NCBI GenBank assembly: GCA_013397115.1 | Contig: VWZW01000833.1 | Location: 547,921 to 611,920 of the forward strand | Length of the DNA: 64,000 bases | Origin: Edolisoma coerulescens | Lineage: Eukaryota; Chordata; Aves; Passeriformes; Campephagidae | Direction: 5' to 3' | Shown here: positions 13,301 through 28,300 of the stretch, in pieces | How positions within the stretch are numbered: position 1 is the first letter of the stretch | Layout: each line of letters starts with the position of its first letter | Program-made: the position numbers and the translations under genes | The notes under the pieces: model-generated | The model's input: only the letters and a program-made list of their open reading frames with translations | Told to the model about the DNA's origin: nothing | Databases searched by the model: none

Positions 13301-16300
13301 TGGGAGGCTGACAAGGTTTTCCTGACTCCACAAAAATTCAGTACATGCCCCTGAACTCCTGCCTTACTCCTTGCCTCTGTGCTTACCTGCCTCTTGCCAG
13401 AAAAGCGAGAGGAGACTTGTCTGTTTTCTGGAGCTTGATGGAAGAAAACCAGAGTGGTTTGGGTTACAAAATACAGAGCTGCAACACTGATCTGTATGAA
13501 TTTGCTACCTTGGGGGAGGATAGAAATCTCAAAAGCTTGAAATACAGTTGCAAAAAAGAACCATAAATCTAACAAAGCACAGAATTGAAATGCAGCAATG
13601 CCCATTCTGTTGCCTCTGAGATGTTCCTTGGCTCTGGGAGCTTGGGGCTGGCTCAGAAAGACCCCAGATGGGGATTGTATCTTTCAGATTGCGTGTTAAG
13701 AGAAGGTGCCTGTTCTCCAGTTGTATGGAAGATATGTCAGAGCCATTAGATGCAAATGAATTTTTAAAAGCTTCACACTTTGATCCTCTTCCCCTCCCAT
13801 AAGTTTATCAATCTTGTCTACACAAGTGCAAGTAGAGGTACTCCCCTTTATTCTTACTCTGGAAAACACAAAGTTGCTTTGATTTCTCCTTTCTCTTTTC
13901 CCCAGTGTTCTGTTCATATTCTTTTGCAGAAAGTCAAGTGTCTCTTATCTATCTCTCACTTCTCTCTTCCTTTCCCAGGCACGGAGATTTCTCTTCAACA
14001 TTTCCATGTACTCTTGACAACTCACATCTTATGTACCAGAAAGAGGGTCAATGCAGATGGGAGATGCTTTGTGTGCATGTCTATAGAATTTCACAATTCA
14101 TGGCTGTAGGTTTCTATAGAGACCAAATGTGCTGTAATCACACTGAGCCAGCTTGTCTTACATGCTGTATCAGAGTTATTTTTCCTGAAAACACATTCAG
14201 AGTCAATTCTCCTCGCGGAATGTCCTACACCCTCTTTGAACTTTCCTTGAGTGGAGAGTTGTCATGTCTCCTTACCTGAGCTGGTGCTTTCACAGAGCCA
14301 TTAGATATAAGAGCTTTTGTGGTGGTGATCTGGATTAGGTACATTGGCTTGCTGTGGTTGGGGGCTTTTTAAAAAAAAAAAAACTGAAATTGCCATTTCC
14401 ACTGAAAGTCAGTGGGGAACTGGCAGCTGACATGGACTCCTGGAAGAAATTAGCCTTGAGTGGTGTCCATGCTGGCTATCCCCGTCCCTTCACTCCAGTA
14501 AAGCTGTAACAACAGAAAAAATAAGTTCAGCTGCTTTGCAGTAACTGTTTTCCTTAACCAGACTGAAAATTCACCTCCAGCTGCCTTAGGAGAGGATTTC
14601 CCACAAATGTGTTGGCTTATTTCCCATGTTTCAAGTGAAGAAAGTCACTGCTCTTGACCCCACATGCAAGAGAGGTTTCTGTGCTGAAGGTGTGGGTCAC
14701 TGGTAAAGGGCTCAATATAATATTTGGATTTCATGTTACAAAGCTCATATGTCTTGGTTTCTTTCCCGCTCTCCTCCTGGAAAAGCCTGCTTTTTCAAGA
14801 TGGAAAGAGAATGGAAGCTGTGATGAATGGGCCCACAGAGCCCTCCCAGCTGGTGGAACAGGTGAAAGCTGCTGGGAAGAGAAGCATTCACATTTCAGAG
14901 TGGGTTTTGTCTGCTCAGGGCAGTGTTAGAGTAACGTGATTGGAGGAGAAATTTGCCTTTCATACTTCATTTGGCTGTCAGCTGGCTCCAATGTTTGTTT
15001 ATGGTTCTTAAATCTCATGTTCAATTAAAAAATTCTAGCAAAAGGTAGAGGAAAAAAGAAATATTTGTATTTGCAGATGGAGCTGGGCAACACTGAGACT
15101 TCAATGCTAGAGGCAAAAAAGCCCAAACTTGCTAAGTTTTCTGTGAGACTTATGCGCATCCAGTCAGAATCCAGACCTTAGATTTTACAGAGGGATCTTG
15201 TCTTTCTAAATGGGCAAGTCCAAGTGTCTGTCACATCAATTTCATATTTAGGCACGGCTAACAATATCAAAACTGTTTTTCAGTGGTTACCTAGTTTTAT
15301 TGCCAAAAACTATGCTTTGATAGCTAAACTAAAGCATATTGCTGGGAGCCTGGGAATGCCTTCTTGTTTTCATATAAATGTACATGCATTGTTTTAGATG
15401 AAGAATAAATGCACAGAGCTAATAATGCTGGCATAATGTCTGCTTCTGCAAACACTGTGTGTTGCTTTTGTTCACTAAAAATAAGAGTGAAGCAGACTGG
15501 AACGCTCCCAGGGCCATTAAAGAGAATGGAATGACTGGCTCCATAGGGTAATTAAACTAAAATATGCTGCAATGAGGGTTTGATAAGCCTGAGCTGGGTA
15601 TCGGACCCCAGTTAGTTGTATTTGGGTTCTGAGTCCTGATGGGCTGAGGCTGGTCCCTCCTAGGGGACAGTTACTGCTGTGACCAGGGGCTGAGTTTGCA
15701 TGAGGCGGTTGACTTATTTTTAAATTTCTTTTCTAGAAATGTGATTATGTTCTGAGGACTGCTTCTAGTTTGAGACTCATCAATTCTATGGCCAAGTCTC
15801 TTTTGATCTGTACCTATCCCAATTCTGCTGGAGGACCCTAAATCTCACCACCACTTTAGCTCTCTTGTACATTCAGTTCCTTGCTCTTGCCTTTCCCAGT
15901 GGGAAATCTTCATTCCTGTTTATTTATCTGCCACAGCATTAACAGCAACATATTGGTAATTAACTTGGAAATCAGTTGTTCACCCCTCAGGTTTCTCAGA
16001 ATGTTAAGTTAAATTGGCTGGATGCATAGCAGTAAAAAGCAATTTCTGTTGCTTCTAGAATTTTTTCAGTAGAAAACAGAGGGAGAGATGGTGTCCTTAA
16101 TGAGGAATTTATGCCTCAGTAATGAGAGAACTTAGGGAAGTTGTTCTCAGGTAATTATTGATGGTTTAGTGGTGTCTGAACAGAGGCTTTTTTAATAAAG
16201 CTGCAAGAAACTGCTGATGCTCTCTGGTTTTGTATCAATCTATCAATTCTAATTCCCAAATAAATATGAAAGACACTAAAACCACTGTTTTGCCTGAAAC

Positions 16301-19300
16301 AAAAGAAATAGGATTGTAGTGTCCGGAGCAGCTGACTGACTGGCACAGACATAGGGACCTAATTCTTGGCTATTCAAAGGCTTTGTGCCTCTTGATTAAT
16401 ATTAACTTGAGGTGTTGTGTGCTGGTGAATTGAGAGAGAAGACCCCACGTCACGGGGCCAGAGGCTGCTATTATTTCTGGCAAACATTTGGTTTTGCTGT
16501 TTTGCATCAGGCCTCATGGAGTGATCGGTATTGCCAGCTCCCATCTGAGTGCTGTCCTCAATTAAATCCATGCTGCAACCCTGAGTGGATATTCCTGTGG
16601 TCAGATTAGTGATCCTGCTGGAAACGTGTCATCGGTGTCAGTGAAGTTTGATTCGGTCTTGCTTTATGTTAATGGGTCTGTATACACAGTATCTTCAGTT
16701 TCTTGGGGAATTGGGAGGTTGAGGTGCCAGCGAGATGTTTGAGGATCAAATGCCTCTATTACAGTATCAGCAAATTAGCACTCCATTAGTAGCCAGAGCT
16801 GCAGTATCCAGGTATGCACAGGCAGTCACCTGGTCAAGGAGTTATCAGGTATCTGAAGGAAAACAAGATTGTTTTCAAGGGCTTGAACAGGAAAAACTGC
16901 AAATGAGAGTCGCTGTTTTGCTGATCCAGAGCTGATGTACAGCTGAGGGGTGGGAACTGTGACAACCATGGGAGCAGCTCTGCTGAGGGATCATTGGAGC
17001 CTGAACGTGTCCCCTCATCGCTGCTGTGGGTTGACTGAAGTGCCTTGTGTGGAGGTCATGTCCCTCTGTACAAATCCAGTTGCTCATGGACACAGATGCT
17101 GTCATGACACCCTGCATATTTGTTCTCATCCTCATGGCATATCCTGTGCCAAAGGTTTTCTGGCTTGGTTGTGAACCAACCACTTGACTATTTGCATAGG
17201 GCTTGTATTCAGCCCACATGTGCCTTTCATGAGCCACTCTGCCTGTCATCCTGCACTCTGAAATACCTTTTGTACTGGGGTTTTTGAAGGTGGTGGTTCT
17301 TCCACCCTTTCTGGTTCCCCTCCTGAAAGGGGGAAGTACCTTTGGTGGCATTCCTCTCCCAAGAAGTGATTCAGTGCATTCCAAGCAGTGTAAAAGGGCA
17401 TTGAATCAATCTTAATTTAATCAGCTTTCAGGTGACATATAGAGATAACTGTGAGTCTGATTTTAATTGTCTTAATGATTAGATACTCTTAGAAGGATTT
17501 GATATAGTTAATCCGTAATATTCAGCTCGTTCACTGTGGATGGGGCGCGAGCACACACCAAAGGCATATGGAGGTCAGACGCCCTCTTGCTCTCTTGGTC
17601 TGTAGCTCTTCACAGAACAGCAGGGAAAGAAAATCTGCTTCCCACAGATGTTCAGCTTATGGAGGTTGGAATATAATGAACCGAATCCTATTCAGCTGGG
17701 CTGGTGTAAGTCTGCAGTAGCATCAGTGTGGCTGTGGTTATGCCCATCAGAGTAGGGATGCAGCTTTGGGGCGGGATCTGCTCCTGCATGTTGTCTCCAA
17801 CAATTGCACTAATCTAGCGTGAGCAGATTAATCATTAAGGGCCTGAGCCAATATTCATTGAAATTAAAGGAAAGATTCCCTTTGGCATAGATGGATTTGG
17901 GATGAGAGTCCACAGGATTAAAGTGGCATCAGACTGTTGGTACATAATATTTGCTATAGGTTGGAATTAACCATCCTGCACTGACCCTGCATGTCCTTCC
18001 TTGCAGACAGTCAAGTAGGTGACTTGATCTCCACAAAAGCCTTGCAACATTTAGAATACAGATATTATTCTCTATTTATTTTAAGTTCAGTAGGATATTT
18101 AATTTTTAATGAAGATGCTAGAAAGTAAATAAATAACCTGTTCCCATAAAAGAGAAACTGGTATTTATGCAATAGTGAGGTCTGTAAGAAAACACTGTTT
18201 ATCACAACACTCACTCTAAAATAATAGGAGTTGTCAAAACTGAGCTATCTGTGACTTCAGCAGCTGTATTCAAAATACAGTTGATGGTCTCTCTGCTACA
18301 AAATATGTTTGGCAATGCTGTTTTCCAGCACAGTAAATGCGTGTCCTGTGTGCTACATCTGGATTGTGGACCGGAGGATGCAGCAGAGCACTTCCCTCCA
18401 TGGCTGTGTTTGCAGAATTCTTTGTGAGAAAGGAAATGTTTGTGAATGGGGATTTTTAAACGGTCTCAGACGAAGGCAGTGATGAACTTAGCCATGAGTA
18501 CCTCTTAAAAGCTGAACCTGCACCAAGGTTCATGAGTTAATTTGTATGATGTAGTGCACTGCCAGTGCTCCAGTTGTCGGGCCGCGTTACACAGGAGTCA
18601 ACTCTGCTACAGGAGTGTTCCCAGTCTGCTTGAGGAATTCCTACCAAGCAGGAGCTGTAAGTCATTCTCACTTTCTGTAATTATAAGTCTCCTATGGACA
18701 CATGAAACCTCTCTGTTCAAGACTCTGCCTCACCACCTCCTGTAAAGCCTGAAGGCTGTGAGGAAGGTCAGTATTACCCATGTTTTACACACAGGGCAAC
18801 TTAAAGAAGTCAGTCTTGCCCATGTCAACCTACCACAGATGTGAAAGTGGAAGTTATCTTGGCCAGCAGGTTTTTCTGGCCTTTTGTCCTCCCCGTCTGG
18901 GCACAGGAGCAGCAGCTTCCCTCTCTGATGCTGCTTCCCCTCATCCTTTCTGTTGACTGAAGTGTTGTGTCTGTAAACATTAGTGCCTTTGGAATTTGGC
19001 TGAGGGCGTGCAGTCATTGAGCTATAGGGCAAGTTTCTGTCCTGCACATGCCTGTCTGATTTCATACTTCAATCTGCACAGTTGTTTGGGATTCGTGTCC
19101 CTGAAGATGATAGGAGCCTTTTGTATTGCTGTATAACTTACCTCGCAGAAATGCTTTCTGCAGAATATTTTATTTGGAGATGTTTGCTCAGGAAAAAAAC
19201 TAAACTTGCCAGAAATTAGAAGGGTTTGATGGAAATTTGAACAGAAGAATTTCAGGTAGGGATGATGGTATGCTGTTGAGAAAATTCTGAACCCTAAAAA

Positions 19301-22300
19301 GGGCTTGAGGGTATCATCCTCAGTGACTGACTCTGCCCTGGCTGAGTGTTCAGAAGATAAAAGCCTAAAACTGATCACCTGATAAGGTGCTGAAGAAGTG
19401 TCATGAGAGAGGGGCATAGTCCACATATGAGTCTTTCATACCAGTAAGGTGTACTGGGAATGGGAGCCTACTGTGTGCTCAGGGTGCCTAGTGGGGCCCT
19501 GTGCTCAGTCTTCAGTGTAGCTCAGCTTGTCATCTCTCAAGCTTTACCTCTCATCTCTCACTTCACATCATCAATTTCCCCACCACCACTGCTGCTCACT
19601 TTGCCCACCATCACTCCTGGAATGGTGTAAGATGTCATTTCTGGTGGTCACTGAGACTTAGATCTGTTGGGTTTGAGAACACTTGCTGTGGGCGTCAATG
19701 TTTGTATCATAGCTCATGTGTTTTAGGATCAGATCTGGATCATGGTCATGTTTACTTGCAAAAAAAAATTAGGCATCCACTGCAAATAGGCGACTTGGCT
19801 TTTCTGCAAATGATGCCTGTTTATGTACAGCTCATTGCCTTTTGAATTGGACAGTTAGCTGTTTAAGCCAGATATTTGGAATAAAGTAGATGACTCAGCG
19901 TTAATCTGCTCTCAAATATCCTTTTTATTAGATCAGGCAAAACGAAGCCAGCCCAGCAAACTGCATTCTGCGTAGCATGGGGCTGTGTACAGTCAGTCCA
20001 TTGTGTGCTGTGTAGCCTGCTCTGCGCATGGATGTGTGGCTGTAGGAATAAATGGCTGATGGATTGATGAATCAAAGCTGTGTTCAGTACAGTGCAGCCC
20101 CGGGATTGTGCCCAAGTTTGCTTGGCAGTTATGAGGTGGTCATCTTTACCTCTCCTGTAGTTCCTCTGGGATACTGGGGTGCTGCAGATGGCCCCTGGAA
20201 AGCTCCCTCTTTCAGGTGGATGAGTCAAGGAGATGGTGTAATTGTATTGATGTCATGTTTTCTACTGAGGAAGAGGAGAAACTACATACAAGGGAGAAAG
20301 CCTAGTGCTTGTTTGTCTGCTGGTACCATCCCAGCAGTTCAAACTGTTGTTTCCCAGCATAGCTGGTTACACTGAAAACCAGCCTCTCAGCATGCAGATA
20401 AAGGAGCTAACAAAGCATCCTCCTTCATTCCTAAATTTTTCTACTTTTCCCTTCAAGAGTAGCTGCAGACAGGTCATGAGGAAATGCCTTTGTGGCTGCA
20501 GGCTGGTAGCTCTTGTAAAGAGCAATTGCTGTGAAGATTATCTCAACTCCTGCCAGAGGGAAGCAGAGCAAAGTAAAATTAGAAAGTCAGAGAAAAACTT
20601 GTGGTTGTACCATTTCTGAGATTCAGCAAGTAGAAATGAGAAGTGGTTATCTGTCAAGAGAGGACGGGAAGATCTTACTGCTGTGCTCTGTTGCTATATG
20701 TCTAGCCCTTATCATGGGGAGACTCCATCATGCCAGCAGAACACTCACTGCCTGAGCTTGCACCTTCCACTTGCACAAATGTACCGAATAAAGGATGCTT
20801 TAAGCCTGAGCTTGGGGGTATGTGGGCCTCTGCAGTGCTCAAAATGCAGTGAGAGCACAGGTATGAGTGGCACAGCTCATCACCTGTCACACCAGGGAAA
20901 ATACTGTGCTGCACTCGAGCTAATCTGACCTGACTGGGGTAACCAGATCACTGAGCAAGCACTGTGAGGATATACGAGAGGTTATAATGCTTGTTCCATA
21001 GCTGGAGTAAATAGTGTGCCCACAGGCAGTCTGTGCCAAAGTTGGAGTTGAAGTAGACTGTCTCCTGTCATTTAACTTTTCTTTCCCATGGACTGTTAGA
21101 GGTACAGTCAGTCTGCTTGTGCATGGCTGCTCAGGTTATGCCCTGTGAGTAAATACCCTGAGTTATGCACACACAGCAACTTCTCCTGCATCTTGTTCCC
21201 AGTACAGGGACCTGCTGGGATCCCCTAAACTGCCTCTGATCTGATCTGATCAGTCTGATCAGAAGGTAATTATTGCCCTCTGGACAAAGCCAGGCTCTTT
21301 TTTTGGTTAAAAAAAAAAAATCTTCTATTCTACATTTGATTGGGACTGAGCTAATGCTATTATTTCTGAATGAATAAGTCAGTGGCCTTTCTGTGTGCAC
21401 GTGCTTGAGCAATGTACTGCTTGGCTGCTCATCTCAGTTGGTGCTGTAAGAATGGTCCCAGAGTCCATCCGAGTGGGTTTTGTGTGGGAATGATGCCTGA
21501 GCAAAATTCCAGTGTGTAAAAAGGCTGTGAAATTTCAAAACCCTGCTGCTCAATTACTTCTTCTGGTGGAGAGAAAGCACTATGCTTTACTTGACTGCTC
21601 TTTACAGTGTTTGGTGCTCAAGATAAATTTCTGCAGTTCAGAAGGTGTCCCAAGACTGTTCCTCTCTCTGTGCTAGTGCCAGTGTTCTGCCTGGGAAATT
21701 GTTTATAAATGTCTCATTAAAGACCTGTGTCTGCCTCCTTTTCTTTCTTTTTGTCATTGGATCAGCTCACTGAGAGCAGCTGTCTTCACTTCCATCACAA
21801 CAGCCCCCAAACCACACTTGCGCCTTACAGATTCCCACAGCCAAAAAAACCGTGGACAACTGTGCCGTGTGTGTGTGCACACTGGGGTTTGTGGGCATGG
21901 GTTTAGGCTGAGCTCCTTCCAGAGTTTCTCCATGCTTCTTTGAAAAGAAAAGGCTCCAAGAAGTCAGCTTTGTGGCTGGCTTTGTTGAGAACTGAACATA
22001 CGGTGTGACTGCAGCTCTGCAGCCAAGGACCTGTGCGAGTGTGTGCTGGGGAGTTGTGCGGCGCTGGGGCTGCTGGAAGGAGGCTCCCTGTGCCGTGCAG
22101 GAGCCTTCCTTGTAAGTATTCCGCCCCCCCCCCGCCCCCCCCCAGTTGGTGTTTTTGCTCTTGGGTTACTTTAACATACTAACCTGGGGCTTATTAAATC
22201 CTAGTTTTGCAAATGTGTCTGTATATTATTTCTAGAGAGGAGGGGTGGCACATGCTGGGGAAGAAGATGTGGGTGTTCCAGTCTTTGTTAAACTTGCAAT

Positions 22301-25300
22301 GCTGTTAAAATTGTGTGATTTTTGTTTTCATTATTTTCTGTGAAAAAATACTTCTCTATAGGCCCTGTTTTAAGGCTGAAAAATGTTAGAGTATTGAAAA
22401 GTGAATGTTGAAAGAATATACTTATGGATTTAAAAATAATAATTACATAAAAATTAAGACTGTACTCTTGAGATGAATAGATCCATCCATACACTGCAAG
22501 GTAATTATCCCTCAGTGAAAGAAACCTTGTGCATTTGTTACTAGTCACTCGCCTCCCTTGGGCTCTGTGCTGTCAAAACCAATCTGCTTTGCATATTTCA
22601 TTGAATACAGTTGTTTATTTGAAAAAAACCTTTAAATCCTCACACATAAATATATAGCTTTGCTGTTTGTTTCTTTTCAGAATTTTACTGGATTTGATCT
22701 AGCATAGCTGGTAACCCCCCAGCTCCTCCATCCCTCCCATCTCTAGCGGGCACCAAGAATGTGCGTCTCGCTTGTGGCAGAGCAGATTTTGTACCAGTCA
22801 GCATCTTGAATGAGACCTTTATAAGAAAGCCTTTGTTTGAGATGTCTGTTTGAGGTTCACTGCCCTTCCCAGCTGTCTCTCTGGAGGCAAATATTTGTCT
22901 CAATGGGCATCTCCTTGCATTCAGTGTAAGACATCTTTGCAGTGGTCCTTACTCTGTTTTGTTTCTCATTCATAATTCTCATTCTTATTGTCTTCCTCCT
23001 CACTGCAGTTTTATTTCTGGGTATGTCTCCTCTCTTCAAAGGAGCTAAAGCCAGGGATGCTGAAGTTGTATCAGATCTTAATATCCATGCCATTGGGGTT
23101 ATTCCAGGGAACAGCAGGGGCAATAGATTTTCAGGGTGCCAGATGCAGAGCTTGCCTCTGTGCCAGATTACAGCCCCAACTTTTCAGCTTTGAACTTGCA
23201 GAGCTTTCAGTCGTTGTTTCCAAGTCAGCCATAAATCTCTGGGGCTCCTTCCTCCCACAGCGTGCTGCCAGGCAGTTGCCTATTGTCTGCAAAGTATTGC
23301 TTTTTCTTGCGGGCACCTCTTCCCTCTCTGTTTCTGCCTCATCCTGCTGCTTGAAAGGGCCGTGATAAATCTTGCAGAAAACAGCTGTTTCATTGCTGTG
23401 CTTGATAATTTGAATTCGGATATGGCAATGGTCTGGCTTTCACTTGATTGCTAACAGCCTCATGTTTATGTAATCCAAGCTGCTTTGAGAAGCTCAAATC
23501 CTGTGTGGGAAACTAGAAATTCTGTGTGGCGAGGCCTCACCATCAGTGAGTGCTGTGGAGGCAGCAGGCACCAGCCCTTCTCCCATGGGAGGTGCCTTCG
23601 CTGTGCCTGCGTGGCTGCTGCTGATGCTGCCAAGGGAAGAATCCCTGTCTCCCTGGACAGGTGGCAGCTCCTGGAGGTTCAGCGGGTTGTGCCTCCTTCT
23701 CTCTTGCCCAGTAGACTAGCTGCTGTAGGCGGTAGGGAGCAGATGCTCTGGACTGTCCTCTGAGGGGAAGTTCTGATGAGCTCTGTTCTCCATCAGGGAA
23801 GTTCTGCAGTGTTATGCTTGGAGATGAAATGGCATTGCAGACCCAGAGAAGTTTATAGTATCTGCAGTGTAAATAGATGAGTAAAAACCACTGCACCAGG
23901 AGCTGGCAGTTATGTAGCTCTAAGGACAAGACCGTGCTGTCCTCCAGCTCACAGTGGAGGGTGGTAGGCTGTTGGATGGGATAGTATCATCCACCACAGA
24001 TGTTTGGTGCCCTGAGCACAGGCTGCAGCCTGAGCAGGGATAGTGTCTGACAGTCATCCCCACCTCATCATCTGAGCATTGAACCAAACAGTGAGCCAGG
24101 TTTCTCTAATGCCTCCAAGGCTCTTGCATAATCCCTGTGGCAGTAAAACCAGACGTTGTTCCTTTTGGCTGGCACCCCTGTGGCCAGCAGTAGGGTTTTC
24201 CAACTGACAAAATCTGTCTTGGCTTCAAATGGGCATTACAGTCCTCTGGTCTTGGCACTGTCCTGAAGCCCTGCCCGGGCTGGGAGGAACAGAGCTGGTA
24301 CCAAAAGTTTTTTTGACCAGTCTGGTTGCAAGGCTGCACTTTGAGATGCTCACAGACTGCGCAACTTGCTGCCCTGTCACAGGTTAGTGGCATTTACAGC
24401 ATGGGCCAGTGACATGAGGGGGAAGCGTCTTCAGTCTTGTGACAGTGGCAGTTCTCTCAGGCTGGTGCACCTTTTGTTGCTGGGTAGTGGATGAGAAGCT
24501 TATTGATTACCATGGAGAGGGAACGCAGCCAGGAGTAGGTGGGCAACTCTGTGCTACCTGTCAGGCTGTCTTGTGATGTGGTGATATTTGAGTGCAAAAA
24601 CCTCTGAAAATTAAAATAGAAAAGGAAAAATTTTTTTTTTACAAAGATAAAAAGATTTTAAACATCTTTTAGGGGCACTGTAAAGCTATTCTGTAAATAT
24701 CATGTTTGTGCTTATTTCTCCCTCCTTCCTTACACAAGATGCTACTCTGGAATCTCTCTTCTTTTTGTTTTGTTTTGTTTGGGTGGTTTTTTGGGGTTTT
24801 GGGGGGTTTCTTTGTTGTTTTTTTTTTCTTTTCTCTTTCTTTTAAATCTAATGTGCCTCCATTTTATCAATTAACTGCCTGTCTCCTGGTTCCCATAGCA
24901 ACACAACAGGCTATTGCATTTCTGAGTCCTTTGGCAGTTGGGGTGCCTGGCGTGCATCTTGGGAGCAGTCAGACTACAAAAGGGTTCTGAAGAGAGTAGG
25001 AAATACATGGGCAACACTCACTGTGCACTGCTTCTCATGCTAAACTGCTCTTCCCTTCCTCTCCCTCCTCCCCTTTAGATACAAGTTTCCTTTCCCCTTT
25101 GTTTCAGTTGCCTGGTGTTAAGAGAGTGCTGTGGGAGGTTGAAAGATATGGAGGGAGAGGGGGGATGGATGGCTTCAGTGGATGTGGATGGGACTTAAAC
25201 ATAGCACAAGGCTGAGCATGTTGTCTGGGATCCTGCAGAGAAAGCTATTCCTGCTGATGCTGCAGAGCAAGTGCTCTCTTCTTCCTGCTTCAGTTTCCAG

Positions 25301-28300
25301 AGCTTTCTTGAGGGAGGGTTTCTTGCTCCTGTACTGTACAAAGCTTCTCTTCACTCCTTCCTACAGCAGCTTCCAAGAGGTGGAAGAGTCCATGCCCTTT
25401 TTGCAGAAGCCCTCGTATTTCCAGGGATTTTGGATGCATGGCTTTCATTGACACAGTGACAAGAGCCATGCGAACAGGCTAAAAGTTCAGTTAAACCTTT
25501 ACCCTCTCCAGCTTTTGGCTGGTAGGAATTTGGCTTCTGAAGTACTGGTGCCCTGTCAGTGTGGGCCCCTAAAACTGATGGGATGAGTTCACAGAAAGAG
25601 CCCTAAGCACCAGGTTTGCCATAGTGGGGGTTAATGTGTAGGCTTTGTGAAGGCCAAAGGGAAAGTAGAGATTTGGAGCTGGATAAGATGTGCATTTGGT
25701 GGATGCTCTGTGTGACTTTGATTTACAAGTTGTTGTTCAGCCCTGGAAGCTGTGACCTACAGGAAGTCCATTTAATCTGAAAAGAATGAGCCGGCTAATG
25801 AACACAACAGGGTTGTAAAGTTGGAAAGCCCAAGTGGAAGAGATCCTGCTCACTGCTTGTTGTGTCTTGAAGCCTGGTCCCAGTGAGAGGAGGAAGGCAG
25901 GAGGTGCTGTCGCAGTCCTGACTAGCAAGTGAGGTCTGTGCTGGACAGAGCAGCATAGGGAGATCGTCTTGGATCAAGCAGGAAGAGCTTTCCTCATCGC
26001 TGGCTTCCAGGTGAGCTGCTGAGTTAGATGCCTAGTAGTGACATTCAGAGAGATCCTGTGGCTTCTGGGTTGGCATCAGCAGGTACTGGCAGGGTTGGAG
26101 TAGAAAATACCCAGTTTGTTCTGCTGGATGTGTTTCACTTGTGTAACTCTTCTCAATTTCATACCTGAGATCTGTACCCTTGTTTTGCTGTTTCTTGGAA
26201 CTTGTTTCTTAGTGAGTTTTTTGGAACTTGTTGGCATTTATATGGGGAGTCTGACTAGAACAAGAAGATTTTTCTTCTTCAAAACAGCAAATCCAAGTGA
26301 CACAGACCAATAGACCAACTCCTTAGGTGCCTGTAGGCTGGAAAAGCTCAGGGATCTTTCGTGGCAATCCTCTTGGGTGGCTTTCCCTTCAGCTGCAAGA
26401 GGTACTTGGAGAGTGGAGATTCCAATGTCAGATCTTTGAGAGCAGTGCTATCAGCTGATCTCACTTTTGGGCTGTCCTAAGATACTCATGGGATTGAAGT
26501 CAAGTTACTCATTGCTACTGTTTGCCTTCTGAAAGGCTGGCAACCAGATAGCTACCTGGGAGGATCAGAGCTTAGTCTGCTTGGACTACTCTGGATGCTG
26601 TCTGACTATCTAGTTAATGGGTCCATCAGATCCAAAGCCAAGAGAAATGAGTTCAACTTGATCATGGTGACTCTTGGCTTCTCTGAAAACCTGCTGCACG
26701 AAAGCCCATTAGCTGCTCTGTGGTTATTATTTCATCTGTGGGTAATGAAGGCCATGTAAAACACAAGTTTCTACATTGTGGCCATAATAAAGAAGGTGAA
26801 CCTTCAGGCAGTTCCTTACTTACATACTATACTTTTGAATAATTCACCTCATGTTCACAAATAATGATGCTCCTGCCTGCACTGCTCGGGAGCCTGGAAT
26901 GAGATTGTTTCCCTGAGATGTTGTAATTACTGTAGGTCAGCATACCTGCCTATCAGACAGGCACCTAAAATGAACAAGAGTGTGTAAAGTTCCACTAAAA
27001 TTCTGGCTTTTCGGGGAAGACAGTGTTGCACCAAGAATCCAATGAACTGTTATTTTTTTTTCTGGTCCAAGTCAGTTTTGAAGGTGTTTGCTCTTGCAGT
27101 GAAATACAGTGAGTCTAAATGTGGTTTTAAATCCTGCTGCATTGTTTGTTCAGCCTTGGGCAGCCTTCCTGCCTTTCTTTGCTTGAGCTTTGCTGCTGAA
27201 GGGTTTGCTTATCCCAGCCATATTGCAGAGGTGCTTGTGAGAGTTAATGTGACCTGTATCTTGACCATTAACTAACACCCGAAATCAAGAATTATGCTGA
27301 AACTCAGGCTCCAGTAAGACTAGAAAAACAGTTTGGATCTCTTCTCAGTATAGTTGCAGAGCCCCCCAAATTTTATGTGCTTATAGTTCCCTGTACAGTA
27401 GGTTGAGTTTGGCTGTCCTTGACACAATGCATACGTGTGCACAAGTATGTCAGTGGCACAAGCTTTATGTATTAGGGTGCTCTGCCAAGCACGAAACCAA
27501 GGTGTAAGTTGTGTTTCTAATTTAATTTATTCTCCTACCTGTCACATACCGTGTGTGTGATAAACCCCTGTAGCCAGCTTTGGTTACTTAAGTTAGAGTC
27601 TTCTTAAAATGTAACTTCCTAATCTGGCTGCTTTATTGTCTTGTGCTGTTAAGCATTGAAATGACAATAGTGGCCTTATTTTCTGCCTGTGGTTGTTTTT
27701 GTAGTTCAGATGGATGGAGCCCTGTTTCCTTCGCGCTTCTTTTTATTTAAAGTCTTTTGTAAAGATCAAAAGCTCTAAGCATCCTTACAGTCTTTGGGTT
27801 TATTTTTTTTAAGGTGAAACTGCTTCTTGGATGTAATGCTGTCCCTCTGATGGAGTTCATCTTGGTGTACCGTTGTGGCAGTGACCCAGTCAGCCTTTGC
27901 TCTCCAAATAAATAAAGATGAGAGCTGGGAGGATTTTCCTGCCGGGGACAGCTCAGAGGAGGAATCCGGCCTCGCTGCTGAGTCATGCTGAGAGCAGCAC
28001 TGTGGGCTGGCCTTGCCTCTGAGACACCTGTGTGTGGAAATCTCCTCCCACAAGTCCCTCCTTCAAGTTACTTGCTGTCTCAGGAATACGATAAGACTCT
28101 GGACACACCGTCCCGTTACTGGTCTGTTTGAAAGATGTTCTTCCCCAAAATCCCTGTTATCTGTAAACAGCCATTCCAAGCCACCCCTGTTGGCTTGTTT
28201 CTGTTGTTCCTACCCCTTCTGAAAAATGGTATTTAAGGGGGCTGCAAACGACCCCCGAGGCTCCTTGTGCTCTCTCCGTTCGGGAAATAAACTCAAACTG

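Noticed and set aside
16875..17384. 169-codon open frame on the - strand
   Set aside because: Low-complexity-free but unrecognisable peptide with no promoter or splice context. Treated as chance.
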